Shown: piece after piece, positions 34,696-45,723 of the stretch
How positions within the stretch are numbered: position 1 is the stretch's first letter
Layout: each line of letters begins with the position of its first letter
Assembly: GCF_002197755.1 (NCBI RefSeq)
Contig: NZ_NHOT01000002.1
Coordinates: 62,001 to 126,000, forward strand
Length of the DNA stretch: 64,000 bases
Direction of reading: 5' to 3'
DNA from: Pedobacter sp. AJM
GTDB taxonomy: Bacteria > Bacteroidota > Bacteroidia > Sphingobacteriales > Sphingobacteriaceae
Position numbers and translations under genes: made by a program
Notes under the pieces: generated by a model
Database searches by the model: none
Told to the model about the DNA's origin: nothing
The model's input: the letters and a program-made list of their open reading frames with translations, nothing else

Positions 34696-37128
34696 ATGAA
34701 CAAATTAAGAGCATTATTCTGCATCATCATACCTATAAGCCTGGCTTTCTTTTTCAATACAAAAATTGGAAGTACTCCACCCCTGCTGAAGTTCTTAAAC
34801 CCTTTTATGGGATTTTGGCAAAATGCTGAAAACAATCATTTTATGTTTAACCATAAGGTGAAAATTAAGGGTGCTACAGATCAGGTCGAAATTTTTTTTG
34901 ACGACAAAATGATCCCGCATATTTTTGCCCAGAATGATCATGATCTTTACCTGGCCCAGGGTTATGTAACCGCCATGCACCGCCTTTGGCAAATGGATTT
35001 TCAAACGCGTTTTGCAGCAGGCAGAATCAGTGAGGTAGTTGTATCTGAACCTGCACGCGAAAGCGACCGTTATCAGCGCAGAATGGGCATGGTATATGGT
35101 GCAGAAAACTCGCTTAAGGGCATGATGGCTGATCCAAAATCAAAGGAAATGATATTGGCGTATACCGAAGGGATTAATGCCTATATCAAAACACTCTCCC
35201 GTTCCAATTATCCTATCGAATATAAAATACTGGATTTTAAACCGGAACAATGGACCCCGCTCAAATGTGCGCTTTTGCTCAAACAAATGTCGGCCATTTT
35301 AGCCATGGGATCTGATGAATTTTATATGACCAACATCCTGAAAAAATTTGGTCCTGAAATTACCAAAAATCTTTTCCCGGATTATCCTTTTAAAGAAGAT
35401 CCGATTATTCCGGTGGGTACTAAATGGAATTTTTCGCCATTACCCATTCCCAAAACCCCTGAAAGTTTCACCGTAAGCCAAACCGGCGATGTACAAACCA
35501 AACAAAAAGTAGAAGGCATCGGAAGTAACAACTGGGCCCTTTCCGGAAGTAAAACCGCTTCAGGCTATCCGATTTTAGCCAACGACCCGCATCTGGAACT
35601 GAGTTTGCCATCCATCTGGTATCAGATTCAATTGCATGCACCCGGTATCAATACTTATGGTGTTTCACTGCCCGGTGCACCAGGAATTATTATTGGCTTT
35701 AACCAGAAAATTGCCTGGGGTGTGACCAATGTTGCAGCAGATGTGCTCGATTTCTATCAGATCAAATTTAAAGACAGTACACATAATGAATACTGGTACA
35801 ACAACAAATGGAATAAAACAACTAAACGCCTGGAGCTGATTAAAATCCGCGGAAGCAAGGATCTTATTGATACCGTTTACTACACCCATCAGGGACCTGT
35901 GGTTTATCTTCAGAAATCAAATTTCGTTAAAGCAAACAGTGTGCCTGTGGGTGATGCCTTAAGGTGGATTGCACATGACCGTTCAAATGAACTCATGACA
36001 TTTTACTACCTGAACAGGGGTAAAAACTATAGTGATTACAGAAAAGCATTAACCTATTATACCGCACCGGCACAAAACTTTGTGTTTGCCAGTGTGGATA
36101 ATGATATCGCCATCACGCCAAATGGAAAGTTTCCGCTGAAATGGAAAAACCAGGGAAAATTTATTCTCGATGGTACCGATCCGGCATACGACTGGCATGG
36201 CTGGATTCCCGCTTCACAAAACCCTACTGTGAAAAATCCACCTAGGGGTTTTGTAAGTTCAGCTAACCAATCTTCTACTGATCAGACTTATCCTTACTAC
36301 CTCAATTGGGAATTCGCACCTTATGAACGCGGAAAGCGAATTAATGACCGTTTAACGGCGATGAATAAGGCTACGATGGACAGCATCAGACTCATGCAGA
36401 CTGATAATTACAGCATCCTGGCCCAGAACCTGATTCCGGCTGTATTGCCACTTTTAAATCCGGAAAATTTAAACGCTACCCAAAAAGAAGCATTGAATTA
36501 TTTAACTAAATGGAATAAACGTTATGATGCAGGTGAAATTGCAGCCAGTATTTTTGAAATCTGGACTAAGCGCCTCGCATTCGATATTTGGGACGATGAA
36601 TTTACAGTTAAAGGTATTCCAATGCGTTATCCATCAAGAGACCGCACAGTTGAAATGATATTGAAAGAACCGGCTGCCAAATGGTACGATAATGTAAATA
36701 CCAGTCGGAGGGAAAACCTCGCTGATCTGGTTAATGAATCGTTCAAATACAGTTGCGATAGTTTGGAACGCAGATTCGGGCCGATCAATAAAGACTGGAG
36801 ATGGTCTAACGTGAAACAAAGCAATGTTCCGCACCTGGCCAAAATACCAGGTTTTGGGTCTGAAGTATTACAGATTGGCGGAGCAAAAAGCACCATCAAT
36901 GCCTTAAGTGAAACAAATGGTCCATCCTGGAGAATGGTAATCGAACTTGGCAAAAATCCTAAAGGCCATGGTGTATATCCAGGCGGGCAATCTGGTAACC
37001 CCGGAAGCAAATTTTATGATAATATGATTGATACCTGGGCAAAAGGTCAGTTATACGATTTGTTTTATATGCAAACGCCGGATGATCAGTCTGGAAAAAT
37101 TATCTCTCGTTTAAAAATTTCTAAATAA
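34696..37128 (+). CDS. Penicillin acylase-family (Ntn) amidohydrolase
   Basis: An 810-residue precursor of the penicillin G acylase/AHL acylase family. The N-terminus is a membrane anchor or signal ('LRALFCIIIPISLAFFF'), followed by an alpha part ('IPHIFAQNDHDLYLAQGYVTAMHRLWQMDFQTRFAAGRISEV'). The autocleavage site and nucleophile Ser277 are in 'GIGSNNWALSGSKTASG', with 'PILANDPHLELSLPSIWYQI' and 'GFNQKIAWGVTNV' typical of the beta part. Members hydrolyse amide bonds of beta-lactams, acyl-homoserine lactones or other acyl amides; the substrate here is open. The ATG at 34696 is preferred to the TTG at 34684. A small membrane-protein gene follows after 6 nt. Confidence 0.92.
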   Translation: MNKLRALFCIIIPISLAFFFNTKIGSTPPLLKFLNPFMGFWQNAENNHFMFNHKVKIKGATDQVEIFFDDKMIPHIFAQNDHDLYLAQGYVTAMHRLWQMDFQTRFAAGRISEVVVSEPARESDRYQRRMGMVYGAENSLKGMMADPKSKEMILAYTEGINAYIKTLSRSNYPIEYKILDFKPEQWTPLKCALLLKQMSAILAMGSDEFYMTNILKKFGPEITKNLFPDYPFKEDPIIPVGTKWNFSPLPIPKTPESFTVSQTGDVQTKQKVEGIGSNNWALSGSKTASGYPILANDPHLELSLPSIWYQIQLHAPGINTYGVSLPGAPGIIIGFNQKIAWGVTNVAADVLDFYQIKFKDSTHNEYWYNNKWNKTTKRLELIKIRGSKDLIDTVYYTHQGPVVYLQKSNFVKANSVPVGDALRWIAHDRSNELMTFYYLNRGKNYSDYRKALTYYTAPAQNFVFASVDNDIAITPNGKFPLKWKNQGKFILDGTDPAYDWHGWIPASQNPTVKNPPRGFVSSANQSSTDQTYPYYLNWEFAPYERGKRINDRLTAMNKATMDSIRLMQTDNYSILAQNLIPAVLPLLNPENLNATQKEALNYLTKWNKRYDAGEIAASIFEIWTKRLAFDIWDDEFTVKGIPMRYPSRDRTVEMILKEPAAKWYDNVNTSRRENLADLVNESFKYSCDSLERRFGPINKDWRWSNVKQSNVPHLAKIPGFGSEVLQIGGAKSTINALSETNGPSWRMVIELGKNPKGHGVYPGGQSGNPGSKFYDNMIDTWAKGQLYDLFYMQTPDDQSGKIISRLKISK

Positions 37129-37134
37129 TTTAAA

Positions 37135-37494
37135 ATGGTTTTTATTGTTATCGTCATCATCTGCTTTTTCCTTCAAATGATTGCACCCTGGTGGGTAATT
37201 ATTGTGGTGGCCTTTGCCACTTGCGGCATTATAGGTAAAACGGGCAAAATTGCTTTCTGGCATTCCTTTTTTGCTATAGGCTTACTATGGATTGGCTATT
37301 CGCTATTTAAAAGCTTACCAAACGATAATTTGTTAGCCAGCCGGGTGGCAGTGATGACAGGTGTAAAGCTCTGGTGGGTACTATTATTGGTAACGGGAAT
37401 ACTTAGCGGATTAGTGGCCGGAATCAGCGGTTATTGCGGCTATCAATTTAGAATGGCGATGCTGGCTAAAAAAACTGACGATAAAATAGCATAA
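37135..37494 (+). CDS. Small integral membrane protein
   Basis: A 119-residue protein with three or four hydrophobic helices (about 2-33, 42-60, 78-102). Features include 'MIAPWWVIIVVAF', 'GKIAFWHSFFAIGLLWIGYSLFKSLPND' and 'WWVLLLVTGILSGLVAGISGYCGYQFR'. I do not recognise a family. It begins 6 nt after the acylase stop, so it is probably co-translated with it, perhaps as a membrane partner (inference). Confidence 0.75.
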   Translation: MVFIVIVIICFFLQMIAPWWVIIVVAFATCGIIGKTGKIAFWHSFFAIGLLWIGYSLFKSLPNDNLLASRVAVMTGVKLWWVLLLVTGILSGLVAGISGYCGYQFRMAMLAKKTDDKIA

Positions 37495-37501
37495 GGCTTC
37501 G

Positions 37502-37509
37502 TACTTTTG
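37502..37509 (+). promoter_or_regulatory. Consensus -7 element four nt before a GTG start
   Basis: TACTTTTG matches TAnnTTTG exactly. Only CAAC separates it from the GTG at 37514, so the LuxE-like mRNA should be leaderless or nearly so. Confidence 0.5.
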
Positions 37510-37513
37510 CAAC

Positions 37514-38497
37514 GTGGATTTGACAAATACTGATATTTTTACAATAAACAATGCTCAGTCTTTTCAAGACCAGGCTTTAGCAACCTTTAAATTACAGGCA
37601 GCAAACTGCCAGGTTTACCGGGAATATATTCATCATTTAAAAATTGATGTCAATCAGGTATCCGCCATCGAACAGATTCCGTTTCTGCCCATTGGTTTTT
37701 TCAAAACGCATCAGATCGTGAGTAATCAACATCCTGCTGAAGTAATTTTCAGCAGTTCTGGTACTACAGGAATGAGTCATAGCAGCCATTACGTAACAGA
37801 TGTGGCTTTATATGAGCAAAGTTACCTGCTTGCTTTCAATCATTTTTATGGCAAAGTATCAGATTACTGTTTTCTGGCTTTACTTCCCTCCTACCAGCAA
37901 AGATCAGGTTCTTCTTTAATTTATATGGTTAATGATCTGATTGAAAAAAGCGGTCATCCACAAAGTGGTTATTTTTTGGATAACCATCATGACCTTTTGC
38001 AAACCTTAACAGATCTTAAAATTAAGAATCAACCAACTGTTTTAATCGGTGTAACTTATGCCTTACTGGATTTTGTAGAGAAATTCGATCTTAATTTCCC
38101 TGAATTGATTGTAATGGAAACAGGCGGTATGAAGGGCAGAAGAAAGGAAATGGTTCGGGAAGAACTTCACCAGCAATTAACAGAAGGTTTTGGCGTACCT
38201 GCTATTCACAGTGAATATGGCATGACAGAATTGCTTTCACAGGCTTATTCTTTGGGTGAGGGCATTTTTCAATGTCCGGGCTGGATGAAAGTACTGATCC
38301 GGGATACCAATGATCCTTTAACATTGATTCCTGAAGGAAAAACAGGAGGAATAAATGTAATTGACCTCGCCAATATTAATTCTTGCTCATTCATCGCCAC
38401 GCAGGATTTGGGTAAAATAAATGCTGACCAAAGTTTTGAAGTGTTGGGCAGATTTGACAATGCCGATATTAGAGGCTGTAATTTGCTTGTGCAGTAA
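37514..38497 (+). CDS. LuxE/PaaK-like acyl-activating protein
   Basis: A 327-residue protein resembling LuxE acyl-protein synthetase and the phenylacetate-CoA ligase fold. The AMP-binding loop is 'VIFSSSGTTGMSHSSHYV'. Other conserved stretches are 'LALLPSYQQRSGSSLIYM', 'VMETGGMKGRRKEM' and 'HSEYGMTELLSQAYS', the last an aryl/acyl-CoA synthetase A5-like motif. It should activate an acyl group as adenylate; acceptor and substrate are unknown. Translation probably starts at GTG 37514, with a -7 element immediately upstream. It follows the small membrane protein gene by 19 nt but seems to have its own promoter. Confidence 0.82.
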   Translation: MDLTNTDIFTINNAQSFQDQALATFKLQAANCQVYREYIHHLKIDVNQVSAIEQIPFLPIGFFKTHQIVSNQHPAEVIFSSSGTTGMSHSSHYVTDVALYEQSYLLAFNHFYGKVSDYCFLALLPSYQQRSGSSLIYMVNDLIEKSGHPQSGYFLDNHHDLLQTLTDLKIKNQPTVLIGVTYALLDFVEKFDLNFPELIVMETGGMKGRRKEMVREELHQQLTEGFGVPAIHSEYGMTELLSQAYSLGEGIFQCPGWMKVLIRDTNDPLTLIPEGKTGGINVIDLANINSCSFIATQDLGKINADQSFEVLGRFDNADIRGCNLLVQ

Positions 38498-38572
38498 CTG
38501 AATTAATTCCAAAACTCAATTAGCTAAAACAATTACCTGCTAAAAAGGATTATTTATACAAAACCTTATACT

Positions 38573-38776
38573 ATGAAAAATATCTTCTTGGCAGCACTAA
38601 CCCTAACAGGTTTATTTGTGGCCTCATGTAACGGAAAACAAGCAGATCAGGAAAATGCAGATAGCACCTATAAATATTCAGATACGAATAAAAAAGATTC
38701 AGCAGCTATGGATACCACAAAAGGTAAAATGCTGGCTGACTCTATATCGAATACCCCTGCCGATGCTAAACATTAG
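38573..38776 (+). CDS. Small lipoprotein
   Basis: A 67-residue lipoprotein. The signal ends in 'LFVASCNGK' (Cys about residue 19). The mature part is short, very polar and rich in Asp, Lys, Ser and Thr ('DSTYKYSDTNKKDSAAMDTTKGKM') and looks disordered. Such small hydrophilic lipoproteins are frequent in Sphingobacteriaceae and have no known role. A strong bidirectional terminator follows. Confidence 0.75.
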   Translation: MKNIFLAALTLTGLFVASCNGKQADQENADSTYKYSDTNKKDSAAMDTTKGKMLADSISNTPADAKH

Positions 38777-38811
38777 CATTCTAATTGGAAACTGATCATT
38801 AATCAGTATAC

Positions 38812-38850
38812 AAACAATAAAGGCTCAATCAGATTGAGCCTTTATTGTTT
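38812..38850. terminator. Bidirectional terminator between small lipoprotein and tyrS
   Basis: An 18-bp perfect stem (38812-38829 with 38833-38850) around a 3-nt loop CAG. It starts with AAACAATAAA and ends with TTTATTGTTT. Confidence 0.92.
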
Positions 38851-38855
38851 AGCGT

Positions 38856-40142
38856 TTATTCTGCAATCAGGAGAAAATAGTTTTTCTTTCCCTTTTGTAC
38901 GACAATAAATTGATCATTAATCAGGTTTCCGGTATTAAAAACCTGCATGGCATCAGTTACTTTTTCTTTATTTACCGCAACGCCTCCACCCTGAATGAGT
39001 TTCTTGGTTTCGCCTTTGGAAGGAAAAACGGCAGCCTTTTCTGCAAGCAAAGTTGCCGCATCAATACCAGCACTTAATTCTGATTTAGAAATATGGAACT
39101 GCGGAATACCTTCAAACATTTCCAACACCTGGTTTTCTGATAAGCTTTTTAAAAAATCAAGTGAACCGTTTCCGAACAAGAACTCCGAAGTTTTAATAGC
39201 AGTTTCCAAAGCTTCTGCTGAGTGCGTTTTCACTGTAATGTCTTCGGCTAAAGCTTTCTGAAGAATGCGCAAATGTGGTGCTCCATCATGTTCCTTTTCC
39301 AGGGCTTCGATTTCTTCTTTATTTTTTAGCGTAAAAATCCTGATCCATTTCTTCACATCATCATCAGATGCATTTAACCAGAACTGGTAAAATTTATATG
39401 GAGAGGTTTTCGCCGGATCTAACCAAACGGCACCACTTTCTGTTTTGCCAAACTTAGTTCCATCAGCCTTCTTAATTAATTGAGTAGTAATGGCATAAGC
39501 CGTTCCGGCATCTTTCCTTCTGATTAACTCGGTACCGGTTACAATGTTTCCCCATTGGTCTGATCCCCCCATCTGCACCAGACAGTTTTCGTTTTTCCAT
39601 AAATGATAGAAATCATATCCCTGAATCAACTGGTAACAAAATTCGGTAAAGGATAAGCCAGAATCACCTTCCAGGCGTCTTTTAACGCTATCCTTAGCCA
39701 TCATATAGTTTACGGTAATGTGCTTGCCCACGTCTCTGATAAACGTAAACAGGTTCATATCCTTAAACCAGTCTGCATTATTTACCATTACTGCACCATT
39801 GCCACCCTCTTCAAATTTTAGAAATTTGGATAGTTGACTTTTCATGCCTTTCAGGTTATGTTCAATCATTTCCGGTGTTTGAAGGTTACGTTCATCCGAC
39901 TTACCGGAAGGATCGCCAACCATACCAGTAGCTCCTCCAACCAAAGCAAATGGCTTATGCCCTGCATTTTGGAAGTGAATGAGTGTCATGATTTGCGTTA
40001 AGTGACCAACATGAAGGGAATCAGCAGTAGGGTCGAAACCAATATAACCAGATGTCATCCCTTCATTCAACTTTTCTTCTGTATTTGGCATTATATCATG
40101 CAGCATGCCGCGCCACCTTAACTCTTCAACAAAATTCGTCAT
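38856..40142 (-). CDS. tyrS: Tyrosyl-tRNA synthetase
   Basis: A 428-residue class I synthetase charging tRNA-Tyr. HIGH-type motif 'HVGH' at residues 44-47 ('DPTADSLHVGHLTQIM'), 'LVGGATGMVGDPSGKSDERN', 'QGYDFYHLWKNENCLVQMGGSDQWGNIVTG', and the KMSKS equivalent 'KFGKTESGAVWLDP'. A C-terminal S4 RNA-binding domain contains 'LIQGGGVAVNKEKVTDAMQVF'. Monocistronic, with a promoter at 40170-40202 and a shared terminator at 38812. No tyrosine T-box is expected or seen. Confidence 0.96.
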   Translation of the reverse strand: MTNFVEELRWRGMLHDIMPNTEEKLNEGMTSGYIGFDPTADSLHVGHLTQIMTLIHFQNAGHKPFALVGGATGMVGDPSGKSDERNLQTPEMIEHNLKGMKSQLSKFLKFEEGGNGAVMVNNADWFKDMNLFTFIRDVGKHITVNYMMAKDSVKRRLEGDSGLSFTEFCYQLIQGYDFYHLWKNENCLVQMGGSDQWGNIVTGTELIRRKDAGTAYAITTQLIKKADGTKFGKTESGAVWLDPAKTSPYKFYQFWLNASDDDVKKWIRIFTLKNKEEIEALEKEHDGAPHLRILQKALAEDITVKTHSAEALETAIKTSEFLFGNGSLDFLKSLSENQVLEMFEGIPQFHISKSELSAGIDAATLLAEKAAVFPSKGETKKLIQGGGVAVNKEKVTDAMQVFNTGNLINDQFIVVQKGKKNYFLLIAE

Positions 40143-40169
40143 TGTATAGGCAATTTATTTTCGTGCGTG

Positions 40170-40202
40170 CAAAGATAAAATTTTCACTTGCTTTAATGCA
40201 AA
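40170..40202 (-). promoter_or_regulatory. Promoter of tyrS (-33 TTTG, -7 TATCTTTG)
   Basis: On the minus strand TTTG (40199-40202) and TATCTTTG (40170-40177) are 21 nt apart. The start codon is 27 nt downstream. Confidence 0.6.
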
Positions 40203-40368
40203 TTAGTTGATGACGCTAAACCAGCTTTTAAATCTGCACCCCCAATCAGCCGTTTATTTAGAAATAGCTGATTATGGGTTCCATTATGTACATAAAACTC
40301 CAGATATATTGGTAACACCTTTTATCAACTGATATTTTGCATCACTAAAGAAAATATTACCTTGCAAC

Positions 40369-41043
40369 ATGAACTTTCTATCCCATTATTATTTCGAAAG
40401 ATTAACGCAGGATGCTAACATAGTAATGGGAACGGTTTTGCCCGATCTGATCAAAAATGCTTCGAAAGAATTTAATCTTTATCCACAAAAAAATGAGTTT
40501 CTGTTTATAGGAAATCCGGATGAGGAAAACTTGCTTAAAGGCTGGAAAAGACATTTAGCCGTTGATTTATATTTTCATTCATCTGATTTTTTTCTGGAAA
40601 AAACCGCTCTGCTAAAGGAGCTTATTAAGCCCATCGTAACTGATACGCCGATTCGCCCCTCGTTTCTGGCTCATATCGGTTTAGAATTATTGTTAGATCA
40701 TTTATTAATTGAGCAGAATCTCATTCAGGTCAATCATTTTTATGATAAGCTGGTGGCTGTTAATCCAAATTCGTTAACTGATTTCCTGGAGCATTGCGGA
40801 CTTAAAAACCAGATCGTTTTCACGAAATTCCTGGAAAATTTCATCAGCAGCAAATATTTACTAAGCTACCAAAAGCTGGAAAACATTAGCTATGCCTTAA
40901 ATAGAATCTGCATGCGCCTGTGGCCCGAAACTTTAAATGAGCTTCAGTTACGGGAACTGACCTTTCAATTGGGAATTTTCAAACCTGTTCTAGCCAAAGA
41001 TTTCATGGATATTTTCGATGAAATTGAGGGCAAATTAATGTAA
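40369..41043 (+). CDS. Acyl carrier protein phosphodiesterase-like protein
   Basis: A 224-residue protein starting 'MNFLSHYYFERLTQDANIVMGTVLPDLIK', like the start of AcpH ('MNFLAHL...GNLLADF'). It continues with spaced His/Asp residues ('WKRHLAVDLYFHSSDFF', 'FLAHIGLELLLDHLLIEQN') of an HD-like metal site. AcpH removes the phosphopantetheine arm from acyl carrier protein. Similarity here is moderate and the Bacteroidota branch is untested, so the activity is a guess. The sequence before the ATG reads TTACCTTGCAAC, close to the arrangement before the LuxE-like gene. Confidence 0.65.
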   Translation: MNFLSHYYFERLTQDANIVMGTVLPDLIKNASKEFNLYPQKNEFLFIGNPDEENLLKGWKRHLAVDLYFHSSDFFLEKTALLKELIKPIVTDTPIRPSFLAHIGLELLLDHLLIEQNLIQVNHFYDKLVAVNPNSLTDFLEHCGLKNQIVFTKFLENFISSKYLLSYQKLENISYALNRICMRLWPETLNELQLRELTFQLGIFKPVLAKDFMDIFDEIEGKLM

Positions 41044-41066
41044 GTAACTATTAAAATTACTTTACC

Positions 41067-41107
41067 AACCTTGTAATTTGAAAGTTACACTTTCAAATTA
41101 CAAGGTT
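41067..41107. repeat. 18-bp perfect inverted repeat upstream of the ATPase promoter
   Basis: AACCTTGTAATTTGAAAG at 41067-41084 and its exact complement at 41090-41107, with a TTACA loop. No T tract follows. The arms contain the half-site TTGTAATTTGAAA that recurs in the second inverted repeat, so protein binding is more likely than termination. Confidence 0.8.
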
Positions 41108-41113
41108 TAAGAG

Positions 41114-41121
41114 TATATTTG
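41114..41121 (+). promoter_or_regulatory. -7 element of the DUF4143 ATPase gene, bracketed by inverted repeats
   Basis: TATATTTG is an exact TAnnTTTG match, placed between the two inverted repeats and 38 nt before the ATG. Confidence 0.6.
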
Positions 41122-41155
41122 TTTGTAATCTGAAAGCAAAGGTTTCAAATTACAA
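41122..41155. repeat. Second inverted repeat of the same half-site, next to the start codon
   Basis: TTGTAATCTGAAA (41123-41135, one mismatch) and TTTCAAATTACAA (41143-41155) face each other over 7 nt and end 4 nt before the ATG. With the first repeat they make four half-sites flanking the promoter. Confidence 0.75.
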
Positions 41156-41159
41156 GGTT

Positions 41160-42365
41160 ATGATTGAAAGATTAATTAAAGAAAAAGTTGTTAAAGGTTT
41201 AAAAAGCGTTCCAATTGTTGCGCTTTTAGGGCCAAGACAAGTTGGTAAAACAACGTTGGCATTTCAAATCTCCGGTGAGTTTTCAGCTAAAAAAACCAGT
41301 TATCTGGATCTCGAACTAGATACGGATATTAATAAGCTTCAGGATTCTGAAAGCTACTTAAAAAGATTTGAAAATGTCATCCTGATTATTGATGAGGTTC
41401 AGCGTAAACCAGATCTTTTTCCTAACCTAAGGGGAATTGTCGATCTGAGAAAGCGAGCAGGTGAGCAAGCCGGTCATTTTCTGCTGTTGGGCTCAGCATC
41501 AAGAGACCTGCTACAACTATCATCAGAAACGTTAGCAGGCAGAATCAGGTACATAGAACTTACCCCCTTTAATGCACTGGAAATCTACAATCATGATTCA
41601 CTTGGTTTTAGCGTAGATAAAATTTGGTTTAGAGGTGGGTTTCCAGGAAGTTTTCTTGCTATTGATGCTGAAGAAAGCTGGGAATGGTTAAATGATTTTA
41701 TTTCGACTTATGTAGAACGTGACATTCCATTAATGGGACCAAGTTTACCGGCAAACCGATTAAAAAGATTTTGGTCTATGCTAGCTCATTTTAACGGACA
41801 ACAGGTAATTTATACAGATTTAGCCAAAAGCCTGGAAGTAAGCCATCCAACAGTGAAACTATATCTGGATGTATTAACGGATTTTTATATGGTGAGGCAA
41901 CTGCAACCCTGGGCAGGAAATACTAAAAAAAGATTGGTAAAGTCTCCTAAAATCTATATCCGCGATACAGGAATTCTGCACAAATTACTTAACATATCTA
42001 GCTTAGAAGACCTTCTAGGGCACCCTGCATTAGGTTCAAGCTGGGAGGGCTTTGTGGTAGAAAATATTATTGGTCAGTTATCCAGTAAATGGCAATACAG
42101 TTATTATAGATCGGCCACACAAACAGAAATTGATCTTGTTTTGGAAGGCCCGAATCATAAAATCTGGGCGGTTGAGGTCAAAAGATCAGCCTCACCAAAA
42201 ATTGCGAAAGGTTTTCATATCGCCTGTAAAGATATTGGTGCCACCGAAAAATTTGTAGTTTACTCGGGTACCGAGAGGTATCCTCTTCCTAACAACACAG
42301 AAGCTATTGGTTTGATTGAATTTCTTCAGCTACTAAATAAAAACACCAATCAAGATCCGGCTTAA
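41160..42365 (+). CDS. AAA ATPase of the AAA_14/DUF4143 family
   Basis: A 401-residue ATPase. Walker A 'GPRQVGKTT' (Lys30), Walker B 'VILIIDEVQRKP' (about 72-83) and sensor 'HFLLLGSASRDLL'. A winged-helix-like stretch 'IYTDLAKSLEVSHPTVKLYLDVLTDFYMVRQL' (about 218-249) and the C-terminal DUF4143 domain follow, with a nuclease-like core: 'SWEGFVVENII', 'YYRSATQTEIDLVLEGP', 'WAVEVKRS' (E-x-D-x-K spacing of PD-(D/E)XK type). The family is common, often horizontally spread and of unknown function. The upstream inverted repeats plus its own HTH suggest autoregulation (inference). Confidence 0.88.
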   Translation: MIERLIKEKVVKGLKSVPIVALLGPRQVGKTTLAFQISGEFSAKKTSYLDLELDTDINKLQDSESYLKRFENVILIIDEVQRKPDLFPNLRGIVDLRKRAGEQAGHFLLLGSASRDLLQLSSETLAGRIRYIELTPFNALEIYNHDSLGFSVDKIWFRGGFPGSFLAIDAEESWEWLNDFISTYVERDIPLMGPSLPANRLKRFWSMLAHFNGQQVIYTDLAKSLEVSHPTVKLYLDVLTDFYMVRQLQPWAGNTKKRLVKSPKIYIRDTGILHKLLNISSLEDLLGHPALGSSWEGFVVENIIGQLSSKWQYSYYRSATQTEIDLVLEGPNHKIWAVEVKRSASPKIAKGFHIACKDIGATEKFVVYSGTERYPLPNNTEAIGLIEFLQLLNKNTNQDPA

Positions 42366-42450
42366 TGGTAATTGCACCTGTTATCTATAAAAAATTAAGT
42401 TAAGGGTAATGTCACTCATTTCCCACAGCTTTTTGTGCTTCAAAGTATAA

Positions 42451-44493
<2,043 letters not shown>

Positions 44494-44496
44494 AAA

Positions 44497-44578
44497 ATAA
44501 GGGAATGATTAGATTTAATGAATGGCAGAATGTGAGCGTTCGGTCAATCTTTCATTCAAAATTCAATAATTACAATAT
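44497..44578. repeat. Dispersed GAATGA/TCATTC intergenic repeat, copy A
   Basis: Between ligA and dapA. The left arm has GGGAATGATTAG and TAATGAATGGCAGAATGTG, the right arm has TCAATCTTTCATTCAAAATTC. The arms are imperfectly complementary, and the same word set recurs at 54718-54895, 55320-55446 and 60888-61134. Confidence 0.55.
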
Positions 44579-44581
44579 ATA

Positions 44582-45469
44582 ATGAACAAATTTCAGGGTA
44601 CTGGTGTGGCATTGGTTACACCTTTCAATGCAGATGGATCTGTTGATTATAACGGTTTAAAAAACCTGATTAATCATTTGATCGACGGAGGGATAGATTA
44701 CCTCGTTTCTTTAGGCACAACCGGCGAAACCGCCACGATGACCAAGGATGAGAAGAAGAAGGTGTGGGCTTACACTGCTGAAATTAACAATAATAGATTA
44801 CCATTGGTTGCCGGCATTGGGGGCAACTATACCTTAGCTGTTGCTGAAGAGATCAAAACTTTTGATGCGACGGGATATAGTGCAATTTTATCTGTAAGTC
44901 CTTATTATAACAAACCAACACAAGAGGGGATTTATCAACATTATAAGCACCTGGCGGAGGTTTCGCCTTTGGATCTTATTTTATACAACGTACCCGGGCG
45001 CACCATGAGCAACATGAGCCCGGAAACCACCTGCAGGTTAGCGCATGATTTCAAAAACATCATTGCAACTAAAGAAGCCTCAGGAAGTTTTGATCAGTTT
45101 AACCAGATCATGAGGGATAAACCCGAAGATTTTCTATTGATCTCAGGAGATGACCCGATTACATTACCCATGATTGCTTTAGGTGCATCAGGGATAATAT
45201 CTGTCATAGCCAATGCAATCCCCAAACAGTTTTCTGATATGGTAAGACAATGCTTGGCTGGCGACTTTAAGGCTGCTGTTCCTGCACACTTAAGTTTGGT
45301 TGAGTTCACACGTTTGGCTTTTGCAGAAGGAAATCCTGCCGGGATTAAAGCTGCATTGAAACATTCAGGCATTTGCGGTGATACAGTAAGGTTACCTTTG
45401 ATTAAAGCTTCTACTACCTTAGATCATGCCATTGAAAACGAATTGGCAAAGCTTACTCAACTGGTATAA
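44582..45469 (+). CDS. dapA: 4-hydroxy-tetrahydrodipicolinate synthase
   Basis: A 295-residue class I aldolase condensing pyruvate with aspartate semialdehyde, the first step of lysine/diaminopimelate synthesis. TIM-barrel signatures: 'GTGVALVTPFNADGSVDYNGL', 'LGTTGETATMTKDEKK' (Thr-Thr proton relay), 'VAGIGGNYT', Tyr135 in 'LILYNVPGRT' and Schiff-base Lys164 in 'IIATKEASGSF'. 'ISGDDPITLPMIALGASGIISV' is the usual C-terminal part. Monocistronic, ending at a terminator at 45514. Diaminopimelate feeds the peptidoglycan genes downstream in the window (murE). Confidence 0.96.
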   Translation: MNKFQGTGVALVTPFNADGSVDYNGLKNLINHLIDGGIDYLVSLGTTGETATMTKDEKKKVWAYTAEINNNRLPLVAGIGGNYTLAVAEEIKTFDATGYSAILSVSPYYNKPTQEGIYQHYKHLAEVSPLDLILYNVPGRTMSNMSPETTCRLAHDFKNIIATKEASGSFDQFNQIMRDKPEDFLLISGDDPITLPMIALGASGIISVIANAIPKQFSDMVRQCLAGDFKAAVPAHLSLVEFTRLAFAEGNPAGIKAALKHSGICGDTVRLPLIKASTTLDHAIENELAKLTQLV

Positions 45470-45513
45470 CTAAATAATAAACATTGCTTTATTTGAAGCG
45501 TGTATTTAAATGG

Positions 45514-45563
45514 AAACAGGTTCGTTCTTTTGCTCTTCAGCAATGGAATTAACCTGTTTTTTT
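45514..45563 (+). terminator. Terminator of dapA
   Basis: AAACAGGTT (45514-45522) pairs with AACCTGTTT (45551-45559) across a 28-nt loop, followed by T's. Confidence 0.75.
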
Positions 45564-45723
45564 ATGCGTATTTAAAATATTACAGTAGGTTATTCCACTA
45601 CCTGTCAACAACTTACCGGCACACTTTAACCTATTAATAAAAACAGACACCAACATTCTATTAAAGAATACTATGCAGGCATAGAAATTGAATACAGCAT
45701 TCTACACACAAATTAAACACAAA

